From Prosthecobacter fusiformis (GTDB taxonomy: Bacteria; Verrucomicrobiota; Verrucomicrobiia; Verrucomicrobiales; Verrucomicrobiaceae): a stretch of 64,000 nucleotides of DNA. The translations under genes and the position numbers were made by a program. The notes below the pieces were generated by a model, which made no database searches, was not told where the DNA came from, and was given only the letters and a program-made list of their open reading frames with translations. The stretch lies in NCBI RefSeq assembly GCF_004364345.1, contig NZ_SOCA01000001.1, positions 310,001-374,000 of the forward strand, in the 5' to 3' direction. This document shows positions 17,657 to 26,239 of the stretch, in pieces (position 1 is the stretch's first letter; the number at the start of each line of letters is the position of its first letter).

Positions 17657-18628
17657 ATGAGTTTTCAATTCTTCAGCCCGCTCGCCAAGGTGTCCGTTAC
17701 GCAGGGTAATCTGCCACACTGGGACCAGGAAGGGGCCACGTATTTTATCACTTGGCGAATGGCTGATTCCATACCCGCCGCCGTTTGGCAGCGCTGGTGT
17801 GCAGAGCGTGATGACTGGTTGTTGCAGCACAGCATTGATCCCAGTTTTCCTGATTGGCGGGTACGAATGGAAGATCTGCCGACCACCGTCCGCCAGGAGT
17901 TCAAACGCTTCACACGCAGCCTGGAACATGAACTTGATGCTGGTCATGGCAGTTGTGTTCTTCGCCGCCCGGAAGTTGCCGGGATTGTAGCGAGCTCCTT
18001 GATGCATTTCGATTCATCCCGTTATACTTTGGGAGACTTTGTGATCATGCCTAACCATGTGCATGTCATCGTTGGAGGAATTGCCAGGGCGACCATGTTG
18101 CAGCAGGTGAAGTCATGGAAAAAGTGGACGGCGCTCAAGATCAATGAGTGCATCGGCCTGTCTGGACGGTTTTGGCAAAATGAAAGCTTTGATCATTTGG
18201 TCAGAAATGAAGCCTCTTTTCAAAAACTGCGGCAGTATATCGCTGAAAACCCTGGGAAAGCAGGGTTGAAGCCTGGAGAATACCTGCTGTGGCAACGTGA
18301 AGGTGGGAGCGAAGGGATAACCGAAAGCTCATCTCCGAAAAGTAGCCTGCACAGGGGACTGTGCAGGCTACTTTTCTCAGATGGCGGCGGCCTCCGCATT
18401 CACTGGCATTGGCTGCGGCTTACGTCCCAGGAGGCGGTTGAGCAGCTTGCCCAAATCATCCACGGCCAGATAACACAGTGGCACGAGGAAAAGGGTGATG
18501 ACGGTGGCGAACAAACTGCCGTAGCCCATGGAAACCGAGACCGGAGTAAGGAACTGGGCGCTGGTGGCCTGGGCAGCACGGTTGTCACCAAAGATCCACA
18601 CCAGCATGTGGCTGATGCCAGGAGGTGA
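17657..18628 (+). CDS. REP-associated tyrosine transposase (RAYT), 3' end reads through a REP
   Basis: Y1-type transposase of the IS200/IS605-related RAYT group, which mobilises or maintains REP palindromes as single-stranded DNA. From ATG 17657 the domain begins as GATYFITWRMADSIP (26-40), carries the metal-binding HUH-type motif MPNHVHVIVGG (His134, His136) and the catalytic tyrosine in LRQYIAENPGKAGL (Tyr194), then the family ending KPGEYLLW (205-212). REP copies lie upstream (A, B) and downstream (C). Oddly, the frame does not stop at the domain end: it runs through REP C (about residues 228-239) and 250 bases into antisense of the RND gene. The original stop was probably lost, so the last 90 or so residues are likely non-native. 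Confidence 0.9.
   Translation: MSFQFFSPLAKVSVTQGNLPHWDQEGATYFITWRMADSIPAAVWQRWCAERDDWLLQHSIDPSFPDWRVRMEDLPTTVRQEFKRFTRSLEHELDAGHGSCVLRRPEVAGIVASSLMHFDSSRYTLGDFVIMPNHVHVIVGGIARATMLQQVKSWKKWTALKINECIGLSGRFWQNESFDHLVRNEASFQKLRQYIAENPGKAGLKPGEYLLWQREGGSEGITESSSPKSSLHRGLCRLLFSDGGGLRIHWHWLRLTSQEAVEQLAQIIHGQITQWHEEKGDDGGEQTAVAHGNRDRSKELGAGGLGSTVVTKDPHQHVADARR
18338..18375. repeat. REP palindrome, copy C, 17-bp stem; also a terminator
   Basis: The 17-base arm 18338-18354 (AAAAGTAGCCTGCACAG) pairs perfectly with 18359-18375 around a GGGA loop. It holds both the core and the GTAGCC flank found in copies A and B. With T runs on both strands between the convergent RAYT and RND genes it should also act as a bidirectional terminator. 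Confidence 0.92.
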
Positions 18629-21619
18629 ATTCTCAATCAGGCTGCCGAACTCAAACATCAGCGGCATGAGGCCGACAAAGGTGGTGATCTGGGTGAGGAA
18701 GATGGCGCGGAAGCGGCTGCGGCCACCTTCCTGCACGGCGTATTTGAGGTCCCCTGTTTCTTCCCGGAGCTGGTTGATGCGGTCCACGAGCACCAGGGTA
18801 TCATTCACGATCACCCCGGTCACCGCCAGCATGCCGCAGACGCTCATGCTGCTGACCGGCATGTCATGGAACAGATGGCCAAGCACGGCCCCAACGATGC
18901 CGAAGGGCACCACAAGCATGACGATGAAGGGCTGGGTGTAGCTCTTGAAAGGAATGGCCATCATCGCATACATGCCTAACAAAATGATCGCCAAGGCCCA
19001 CTTACCCGCATCTGCCCCTTCACGCTGGGCCCGCGCCTCCCCCTCAAAGCTCCACTGGATATGCGGATGGGTGGCCATCAACTGGCGGACAAAGACCTCC
19101 GCATCGGCACGAACCTTGGCAGGGTCTGTCGTGGATTTGTTCACATCGGCGGTGATGTTCATCGCCCGGCGGCGGTCCACACGTTTGATGTTGGTGAAGC
19201 TTTTCCCAACCTTGGCCTCCGCCACACGTGAGAAAGGGATCTCCAGGCCAGACGCGGTCCGCACCCGCATGGTCTCCAGGGTGGCCAGGCTTTTACGATC
19301 CTCTTTAGGATAACGCAGCATCACCTTCACCTCATTGCGCCCACGCTGGATACGCTGGACTTCATCGCCATAAAAGGCCTGGCGCACTTGCCGGGCGAGA
19401 TCGCTGACGGTCACGCCGAAGGACTGTGCCTCGGGTTTCAAACGAAGCTGGATTTCATTGCGCCCGCTGTCCAGGGAATCGGTGATGTCAAAGACGCCTG
19501 AGTAAGTGGCCAGATGCGCTTTGATCTGGTCGGAGATGTCCAGAAGTTCATCGGGATCCGTGCCGGTCAACTGGATGTCCACAGGGTCACCACTGCGGAT
19601 GATCTCCGCGCGAAAGTTCAGTTCCTCAGCCCCAACGATGGTGCCGATGCGCTCCCGCCAGTCGGCCGCCATGTCCACGGTATTGACCTTCAGACTGCGC
19701 TCCTCGGGGCCATAAGTTTCCATGTTGATCTCCCCCACATGAGAGCTGCCGGTGCTGCCGCCGCTGCCCCAGGTCAGACGAGTGGTGCCCGTGGTGGCCA
19801 GAATGGCGCGGATGACGGGCTTGCCATCCGGGCCGACGTATTCTTTGCGCATCTGCTCGGCGATTTCATACATGCGCTGGATGTGAGCATCCGTGACCTC
19901 AAAGGGCGTGCCGTCCAGCATGGTCAGCTTGGCCTCGATGCGCTCACTCTGCACACGGGGAAAAAAGATCCAGAGAATGCGCCCACTGAAAAAGAAGCCG
20001 CAAAGGACGATCAATCCACCGAAGCAGCCCGCCAAGGCCGTATAGCGATGATACACACACCAACGCAGGGCGGGACGGTACACATAGTCCACAAACTTGC
20101 GCAGGTTCCGCTCCGAAAAACGGTGTACAGGCCCCAGGATATCCGATGCACCGCTAAGCCCTGGAACAGGATGCGCCAGATGCGAGGGCAGGACAATTTT
20201 AGTCTCCACCAGAGCGATGAGCATCACCAGGATGAAAACAATGGCGATGGGCTTGAACATCATCAGGAAGTCGCTCGCGCCAAAGGCCATGGGCAGGAAC
20301 GCGATGACGGTGGTGAGCACCCCGAAAGTGATGGGAATGGCCATTTCCTTGGTGCCCTGTATGGCGGCATCCAGGGGGGACATGCCGCGCTGCCGCAAAG
20401 TATCCACATGCTCGGATATCACGATGGCATCATCCACGACAATCCCCAGAACGAGGATGAATCCAAAGAGGGAAGATAGATTGATAGCGATATCAAAAAA
20501 CGGCATCAAAGCAATGGCTCCGAGGAAGCTGGCCACCATACCCACCGCGACCCAAAACACAGCATCCAGGCGGAGGAAAAGGCCCACACAAATGAATACC
20601 AGGATGAGGCTGCTCTGCGCATTTTGAATCAACAAACTGATGCGGCCTTTGACGATTTTGGAGCGGTCATTCCAAAATTCGATCTGCACACCGTCAGGCA
20701 TTCGTTGTTGCGCCGTAGCGATGTATTCTTTGACCGATTCAGCAATGCGGATGGCGTTTTGGCCTCCCTCACGCATCACATTGACCACCACACAGCGTTT
20801 GCCATTCAGCCGGGCCAAGAGCGGATTTTCGTTAAAGCCGTCCTGGATCATGGCAATCTCCCCCAGCGTCAGCTTGGTGCCGTCAGGCCGGGTAAGGATG
20901 ACCACATTGGCATAGTCCTCGCCGGTATAAGCACGACCGCGTGTGCGAATGGAAACATCTCCCGCCTCCGTCTGAACCACGCCTGCTGGCAGGTCCAGTG
21001 CACTGCTGCGAATGGCCTGGCTGACGCGCTCCAGATTCAGGCCGTATTTGCGCAAGGTGGATTCTGGGATCTCGATGCCGATCTCATAAGGCCGCACGCC
21101 AGAAAGGCCTGCATGGGTGATGCCCGGTAGGGCCGAGATTTCATCCCGGATTTGCTCACCTAACCTGCGTAAATCTGCCTCAGCCATGTCTGCGGCGACG
21201 GCCACGGTGATCACGGAGTGAAAGTTATCATCGAGCTGGATGGTCGGTTTTTCCGCCAGTTCAGGCAGGTTAGGAATGGCATCGACACGGATTTTGATGT
21301 CATCCAACACCTCCCGGGGATCTTTGCCTTCCTCCACTTCAATGACGACGGTGCCGCCGCTGGAGGAGGCCGTGGAATTGATGTGCTTGATGCTGCCCAC
21401 CTGCTGGATGGCCTCCTCAATCTTCAGCACGATGCTTTCCTCCACCTCTTCCGGTGCTGAGGCCGGGTAGGGCACCGTGACTGAGATCATCCGGGAGGGC
21501 ATGTCTGGAAAGACTTCCAGTGGGATGCGGTCAGAAAGGAGAGTCCACACGCCAGCAATCATCGCCCCGATCATGAGGAGATTGGCGGCGACGTGGTTGC
21601 GGGCAAACCAGGAGATCAT
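18377..21619 (-). CDS. RND-family efflux permease (AcrB/MdtB type)
   Basis: Proton-driven inner-membrane pump of the resistance-nodulation-division superfamily. 1080 residues, usual length. TM1 is at 9-29 (NLLMIGAMIAGVWTLL), a periplasmic porter domain runs to about 330, then come TM2-6 with the proton-relay pair in VLGIVVDDAIVISEHVDTLR (Asp396, Asp397), a second periplasmic domain, and TM8-12 including GVIVNDTLVLVDRINQLRE, where the second half has N-D in the equivalent place. The closing segment GYGSLFATVITLFLVPLCY is family typical. No membrane-fusion protein or outer-membrane channel gene is adjacent, so substrate and partners are unknown. The 3' end abuts REP C. Confidence 0.93.
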   Translation of the reverse strand: MISWFARNHVAANLLMIGAMIAGVWTLLSDRIPLEVFPDMPSRMISVTVPYPASAPEEVEESIVLKIEEAIQQVGSIKHINSTASSSGGTVVIEVEEGKDPREVLDDIKIRVDAIPNLPELAEKPTIQLDDNFHSVITVAVAADMAEADLRRLGEQIRDEISALPGITHAGLSGVRPYEIGIEIPESTLRKYGLNLERVSQAIRSSALDLPAGVVQTEAGDVSIRTRGRAYTGEDYANVVILTRPDGTKLTLGEIAMIQDGFNENPLLARLNGKRCVVVNVMREGGQNAIRIAESVKEYIATAQQRMPDGVQIEFWNDRSKIVKGRISLLIQNAQSSLILVFICVGLFLRLDAVFWVAVGMVASFLGAIALMPFFDIAINLSSLFGFILVLGIVVDDAIVISEHVDTLRQRGMSPLDAAIQGTKEMAIPITFGVLTTVIAFLPMAFGASDFLMMFKPIAIVFILVMLIALVETKIVLPSHLAHPVPGLSGASDILGPVHRFSERNLRKFVDYVYRPALRWCVYHRYTALAGCFGGLIVLCGFFFSGRILWIFFPRVQSERIEAKLTMLDGTPFEVTDAHIQRMYEIAEQMRKEYVGPDGKPVIRAILATTGTTRLTWGSGGSTGSSHVGEINMETYGPEERSLKVNTVDMAADWRERIGTIVGAEELNFRAEIIRSGDPVDIQLTGTDPDELLDISDQIKAHLATYSGVFDITDSLDSGRNEIQLRLKPEAQSFGVTVSDLARQVRQAFYGDEVQRIQRGRNEVKVMLRYPKEDRKSLATLETMRVRTASGLEIPFSRVAEAKVGKSFTNIKRVDRRRAMNITADVNKSTTDPAKVRADAEVFVRQLMATHPHIQWSFEGEARAQREGADAGKWALAIILLGMYAMMAIPFKSYTQPFIVMLVVPFGIVGAVLGHLFHDMPVSSMSVCGMLAVTGVIVNDTLVLVDRINQLREETGDLKYAVQEGGRSRFRAIFLTQITTFVGLMPLMFEFGSLIENSPPGISHMLVWIFGDNRAAQATSAQFLTPVSVSMGYGSLFATVITLFLVPLCYLAVDDLGKLLNRLLGRKPQPMPVNAEAAAI

Positions 21620-21782
21620 GTGGAAAAAGAGACGGCATTAAACGAACGAAGCCGCCGGGTGCAAGGTTGCCTGGACAGAAACGCGGGACCAAGAATAAAG
21701 AAAGCACTCAGTGTGGGATTCTCCGTGTGAGAGCGTGGCCCTCGGCTGAAAGAGAGGTCTGCTGCCCCCGTTTCACACGCGC

Positions 21783-24383
21783 ATGCCATCCCCCACCCTC
21801 TCCCGCAGAAAACTGCTCGCTGACTCCGCCATCCTCACCGCCGGGGCATTGCTGGCACCTCATTTAAAAGGTCAGCAGGCCACTGCTGCGTCGGCCTTCA
21901 TCAGCCGTTGGGAAGAGGACCTGGATCGTGTGTGGCTGGGAGCGGATTTTTGGGTGAATCCCATGCAGGACTGGCAGGTGAAAGATGGCCGCGCCGAATG
22001 CATCGCCGCCAAGCCCAACCGCAATGTCCATGTCCTCACCCGTGAGCTAGGCGATCATAGCGGCGACCTGCACATGAGCGTCCGCATTGGCCGCGTCGGT
22101 GGGGGTTCCCTGGCAGGCAATGGCAAAGGCAGCGCCGGATTCAAAATCGGCATTCTGGGTACTCTTCGCGATCACCCGGAGCTGCGCGATTACCGCAACA
22201 ACCTGGCTTTCAGCAGCGGATGGGATGTGGGTTTCACTGCGGCAGGCGGACTCTTCTTTGGTGATTCGCGCCAGGCGGAGAAAGATGCCGTCACCCTAGG
22301 TGCAGTGGAAGCGGTGGACCTGGATCTGAAAGTGGAACCAGCGGGGTCCAGCTACGCACTCACACTGACCGTGAAAGATGCCGCAGGCGGTCAAACATTG
22401 GGCGAGCTCAAACGTACGGATATCCGTCCTCTCCAGCTCATCGGTAATCTGGCCATCGGCTGCAACTTCGGTCCTGAAGCCGGTCCGCGCGCTGCCGCCA
22501 AGAAAAAGGCACGCCCCGAAGGTCCAGGTCTCGGCGAGTTTTGGTTCAGCCACTGGTCCATTCAGGGCAGCAAAGTCATCGCGAATGAGGCGCACCGTTT
22601 TGGGCCGATCCTGTTTAATCATTACACACTCAGCAATCGCGTGATGAAAATGAGCGTGCAGATGCCGCCGCTGGGCATGGCAGATATCCAGGAAGTCAAC
22701 ATGGAGGTCAAAGCCAATGGATCGGACTGGAAAGCGGTGGCGAAAGCTCCCATCCATCCGCAGGCTCGCACGGCCACTTTTGAAATGCCCGGCTGGCAAG
22801 ATGACCAGGACATCCCTTACCGCCTTGCTTATACCCTCAAATCCAAAAGCAGCGAGGCCGTCCACCATTACGAAGGCACCGTGCGTGCCAATCCGAGCGC
22901 CCAAGTGGAATTCAGCGTGGCGGACATCTCTTGCAACATTCACACCTGTTTTCCGAATGCGCCGTATGTGGCCAGTGTGGCAAAGCTCAATCCAGATCTC
23001 ATGGCTTTTGTGGGTGACCAGTTTTATGAAAGCACTGCCAGTTATGGCGTGCAGCGTGATCCTCTGGAGCCAGCCATTCTCGACTACCTGCGGAAGTGGT
23101 ATTTTCACGGCTGGACCTGGCGAGAGCTGACCAAGGACCGTCCCAGCATCTCCCTGCCGGATGACCATGATGTCTATCAAGGTAATCTCTGGGGCATGAA
23201 TGGTGCGCCGCAAGGTCAGAGTCAGGAGGCAGGGGGCTATCAGATGAATCCAGAGTGGGTGAATGTCGTGCATCGCACGCAGACCTCCCACCATCCCGCT
23301 GCATACGATCCCGAGCCGAGCGAGCAGGGCATCAGCAATTATTACGGTGCCATGACCTATGGCGGCATCAGCTTCGCCATCCTGGCCGACCGCCAGTTTA
23401 AATCCGCACCGGAAAACAATGTGCCCGCCACCGACAGCCGCGCGGACCACGTCATCAATCCCGACTTCGATCCCAAGACTGCTGACATCGCCGGGCTGGA
23501 ACTGCTGGGGGCTAAGCAGCTTCAGTTCCTGGAGGAATGGGCGCGGGACTGGAAGGACGCAGAGATGAAAGCGGTGCTGTCACAGACCATCTTCACCGGC
23601 ATGGCTACCACCCATGGTACCGAACGTGAGGTGCTGCGCATCGACTATGACCAGAACGGCTGGCCCCAGGCCGCCCGCAATGCCGCCTTGAAGGCCATCC
23701 GTAAATCCTTCGCCTTCCATGTGGCGGGAGACCAGCACCTGCCTGCCCTGGTCCATTACGGCATTGATGAGCATCGTGATGCAGGAGTCGGCTTCGCCGG
23801 ACCCGCCGTCAACGTGGGCTACCAGCGCTGGTGGGAACCCACTGAAAAGATCCACAAACTCAAGCCCGGCCAGGGACTGACGGGTGACTTTACCGACCAC
23901 TTCGGGCATCCAATGACGGTGCTGGCGGTGAAGAACGGCATCCTCGAACCGCGCAAGGACGCCATGGGCATCAGCATCGACAAAGCCTCCGGTTTTGGGA
24001 TGGTCCGGTTTAACAAAAAGGATCGTACTATCACCTGCGAATGCTGGCCTTTTGGCACTGATTTTGGCCAGCCCGGTGCGCCCCAGTTTGATACCTGGCC
24101 CGTTGTCACCAGCCAGCTTGACCAGTATGCCCGTAAGGCCCTGGTGCATCTACCGAAGCTGAGCATCAATGGCACGGCCAAGCCCCTGGTGGAAGTCATG
24201 GATGCCGCTGGCGAGCTCGTTTACGCCCTACGCCTCGCCTCCGCCGACTTTCAGCCTCACGTCTTCACGGAAGGCCCATACAGCCTGCGCATCAGCGATC
24301 CAGAAACCGGCAAATTCAAGATGCTGGAAGGCCTCAGCGCGGTGAAAGACAACAGCGAGACGCTTGAGGTAGCGCTGGGATGA
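21783..24383 (+). CDS. PhoD-like metallophosphatase, Tat-exported
   Basis: Large exported phosphatase-like enzyme of 866 residues. A twin-arginine signal (LSRRKLLADSAILTAGALL, 5-23) is followed by an N-terminal beta-rich region (about 40-270), a fibronectin-like segment and a PhoD-type metallophosphatase domain. Its metal-site motifs are SVADISCNIHTCFPNAP, DLMAFVGDQFYE, LPDDHDVYQGN, AILADRQFK and HVAGDQHLPALVHYG. PhoD enzymes hydrolyse phosphodiesters or monoesters outside the cytoplasm with Fe and Ca, and Tat export fits cofactor loading before transport. The protein is much longer than Bacillus PhoD (about 550 residues), the extra part being the N-terminal region. No regulatory Pho box was recognised. 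Confidence 0.88.
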   Translation: MPSPTLSRRKLLADSAILTAGALLAPHLKGQQATAASAFISRWEEDLDRVWLGADFWVNPMQDWQVKDGRAECIAAKPNRNVHVLTRELGDHSGDLHMSVRIGRVGGGSLAGNGKGSAGFKIGILGTLRDHPELRDYRNNLAFSSGWDVGFTAAGGLFFGDSRQAEKDAVTLGAVEAVDLDLKVEPAGSSYALTLTVKDAAGGQTLGELKRTDIRPLQLIGNLAIGCNFGPEAGPRAAAKKKARPEGPGLGEFWFSHWSIQGSKVIANEAHRFGPILFNHYTLSNRVMKMSVQMPPLGMADIQEVNMEVKANGSDWKAVAKAPIHPQARTATFEMPGWQDDQDIPYRLAYTLKSKSSEAVHHYEGTVRANPSAQVEFSVADISCNIHTCFPNAPYVASVAKLNPDLMAFVGDQFYESTASYGVQRDPLEPAILDYLRKWYFHGWTWRELTKDRPSISLPDDHDVYQGNLWGMNGAPQGQSQEAGGYQMNPEWVNVVHRTQTSHHPAAYDPEPSEQGISNYYGAMTYGGISFAILADRQFKSAPENNVPATDSRADHVINPDFDPKTADIAGLELLGAKQLQFLEEWARDWKDAEMKAVLSQTIFTGMATTHGTEREVLRIDYDQNGWPQAARNAALKAIRKSFAFHVAGDQHLPALVHYGIDEHRDAGVGFAGPAVNVGYQRWWEPTEKIHKLKPGQGLTGDFTDHFGHPMTVLAVKNGILEPRKDAMGISIDKASGFGMVRFNKKDRTITCECWPFGTDFGQPGAPQFDTWPVVTSQLDQYARKALVHLPKLSINGTAKPLVEVMDAAGELVYALRLASADFQPHVFTEGPYSLRISDPETGKFKMLEGLSAVKDNSETLEVALG

Positions 24384-24405
24384 GGGATTTCTAAAAGTCT
24401 GCCGC

Positions 24406-24444
24406 AGCTTCATTCCTCAATGCCGCCTTCCCAGGAATGAAGCT
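24406..24444. terminator. 12-bp perfect hairpin between convergent genes
   Basis: AGCTTCATTCCT (24406-24417) and AGGAATGAAGCT (24433-24444) flank a 15-nt loop between the PhoD-like gene and the nucleotidyltransferase pair. No long T tract follows, so its role as a terminator is uncertain. Confidence 0.45.
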
Positions 24445-24469
24445 CATAGACGAACCGACTTGATAAAAC

Positions 24470-24724
24470 TCAAGTAGCCGCAAGCTGCTCAAGTTTTTGC
24501 AGGTTCAGTGCACCGCCACCACGGAGAAAAAAGCGGGTAACTTGCTCACGCAATGTGCGATAAAGAGCGGGATCTGTCACGGCGAGTTCTTTCGGCACGT
24601 CGCGCTGGGCATACCGCACAAGGGCAGCAACCTCTGCCCAGCGTTTCTCCTTGAGCCTGATTCCCAGAAGCTCTGGATGCTCCAGCATTTCGCGGGCGAT
24701 AAGTTCTTCTTCTCTAGCGCTCAT
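24470..24724 (-). CDS. Small helical protein, partner of nucleotidyltransferase
   Basis: Unrecognised protein of 84 residues. It is predicted helical and charged, with MSAREEELIAREMLEHPELL at the start, a central RWAEVAALVRYAQRD stretch and a C-terminal basic/hydrophobic segment (TLREQVTRFFLRGGG). Its ATG overlaps the stop of the upstream nucleotidyltransferase gene by four bases (ATGA), so translation is probably coupled and the two proteins may work together. A toxin-antitoxin or accessory-subunit relation is possible from the arrangement only; no antitoxin DNA-binding motif is visible. Confidence 0.65.
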   Translation of the reverse strand: MSAREEELIAREMLEHPELLGIRLKEKRWAEVAALVRYAQRDVPKELAVTDPALYRTLREQVTRFFLRGGGALNLQKLEQLAAT

Positions 24725-25263
24725 GGCTGAATGATATCCAGATAGACGAGGTTTTCCAGTGCCTGTTGCTTGGCGGGCTGTGAAAACGTTTCGACTACGT
24801 CTCGGATAGTTTCTATTTCCGGCTGATGTTTGCCTGCCAAAAATACCACGTCTTCGATGTCGCGCGCGTCCCCGCGAACCAATTTTGAAGCAATCAGATG
24901 TTCAATGGGCGGGCGGTAGATTTCCAGTCTTCCCATGCGCTCCATCAATACAGGTTCAAATTCACCCACTTGGGTAGGACCAGGATCTACAATTTGTAAA
25001 TAAGGCCGCCCTGGCTCCAAACTGGATTTCGGATCAAATAACATGCCAGCCGCCTCGACAGCCCTGCGTAATTCCAATCTATCGTAGTCACTGGCGGGTC
25101 TCCATACATCCAGATCTCTGGATGTTCTGCCCATCATCCCACCAAAGACACAGGCAACGGATCCAATCAAACAAAGCCGGATAGGCGCACCATCTTTTTC
25201 CAGCGCTCCAGCGATGCGTTCGAGCAGATCCATCCACTCTTCATGGTTTAATTTTCCCAGCAC
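24721..25263 (-). CDS. Minimal nucleotidyltransferase-fold protein
   Basis: A 180-residue protein with a polymerase-beta-type nucleotidyltransferase core. The motif LIGSVACVFGG (Gly34-Ser35) is followed by TSRDLDVW with Asp50 and Asp52 as metal ligands, then a C-terminal helical region with PPIEHLIASKLVRGDARDIEDVVFLA, which is typical of uncharacterised families related to DUF6036 and AbiEii-like enzymes. Some such proteins act as toxins that modify tRNA or proteins, others as antibiotic adenylyltransferases; neither is shown here. The start is GTG 25263. Slightly lower G+C than neighbours and overlap with the small downstream gene fit a mobile accessory pair. Confidence 0.75.
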   Translation of the reverse strand: MLGKLNHEEWMDLLERIAGALEKDGAPIRLCLIGSVACVFGGMMGRTSRDLDVWRPASDYDRLELRRAVEAAGMLFDPKSSLEPGRPYLQIVDPGPTQVGEFEPVLMERMGRLEIYRPPIEHLIASKLVRGDARDIEDVVFLAGKHQPEIETIRDVVETFSQPAKQQALENLVYLDIIQP

Positions 25264-25395
25264 AAGGCATGACCTAACCGAGAACTGCCGGGGTCACAAG
25301 CATTCTCAACATCGGCATGAGGACACCAGTTCTTTTGATCCCCACACCCCGCACTTGCAGTCTCCGTCAACCCGGCGGAGCATCGTGGACATTTT

Positions 25396-26235
25396 ATGAG
25401 TCAACCTTCTTCCATCGGCATCCTCGGCCTGGGCATCATCGGCAGCCGGGTGGCTGAAAATTTGCGTCAAGCAGGTCACAGCGTTCACGTCTGGAGCCAT
25501 ACCGCCCGTGACGTCCCCGGTGCCCAGCCGTCCCCACGTGCTGTGGCCGGGGCGGCAAAGGTCATTCAGATCTTTGTCCGCGATAGCGAGGCCCTGCTGA
25601 AGACCATCCGTGACATGCAGCCTGCGCTGACTCCAGATCACGTCATCATCAATCATGCCACCGTCAGCAAAGCCGCCACGCTGGAGGCTGCCGCGCTCTG
25701 TACAGAAAGCGGTGCTGGTTTCCTGGATGCACCCTTTACCGGCAGCAAGATGGCCGCACAAAACGCCAAACTGGTCTATTACATCGGTGGGTCTTCTGAA
25801 GTCCTGGAACGTGTGCGCCCCATCCTGGAAGTCTCATCCACCAAGATCCTGCCACTGGGTGAAATCGGCGATGCGATGGTGCTGAAAATTGTTACCAACC
25901 TCGTCACCGCCATCACGGTGAAAGCCTTGGCTGAAGCCGCTGCCATCACCCAAAGCCAGGGCATTCCCCTCCCCCATCTGCTGACTGCCCTAGAGAACAA
26001 TGCGAACTACTCCGGCCTCATCGGCATGAAGCTGCCCAGCATCATCAAGGACGATTTCGAAGCGCACTTCTCCCTGCGCAACATGTTGAAGGACGCGGAC
26101 TTCGCACGCGCCCTGGCAGCCGAGGGCGGACTCCCTACCCCTGCCCTGGATTGCACCGCCGAGGCCATGCGCACAGGCGTATCCCATGGCCAGGGCGATC
26201 TCGATTTCTCCGTGATCGGCAAAATCGCTTCCTAA
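25396..26235 (+). CDS. NAD(P)-dependent beta-hydroxyacid dehydrogenase family oxidoreductase
   Basis: Rossmann-fold dehydrogenase of the 3-hydroxyisobutyrate/6-phosphogluconate-like family, 279 residues. The nucleotide-binding loop is IGILGLGIIGSRVAENL (7-23). The substrate loop shows GFLDAPFTGSKMAAQNAKL and the catalytic lysine region is LKIVTNLVTAITVKALAEA, the usual place for the active-site Lys in KxxxN. The C-terminal helical domain is present, with FSLRNMLKDADFA. The substrate could be a short beta-hydroxy acid or a semialdehyde; it cannot be fixed by sequence. It ends four bases before ygfZ, so the two are likely co-transcribed. Confidence 0.88.
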   Translation: MSQPSSIGILGLGIIGSRVAENLRQAGHSVHVWSHTARDVPGAQPSPRAVAGAAKVIQIFVRDSEALLKTIRDMQPALTPDHVIINHATVSKAATLEAAALCTESGAGFLDAPFTGSKMAAQNAKLVYYIGGSSEVLERVRPILEVSSTKILPLGEIGDAMVLKIVTNLVTAITVKALAEAAAITQSQGIPLPHLLTALENNANYSGLIGMKLPSIIKDDFEAHFSLRNMLKDADFARALAAEGGLPTPALDCTAEAMRTGVSHGQGDLDFSVIGKIAS

Positions 26236-26239
26236 ATTC

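Noticed and set aside
22296-23450. Open frame of 384 codons on the minus strand
   Set aside because: Antisense to the PhoD-like gene, His-rich nonsense translation typical of shadow frames.
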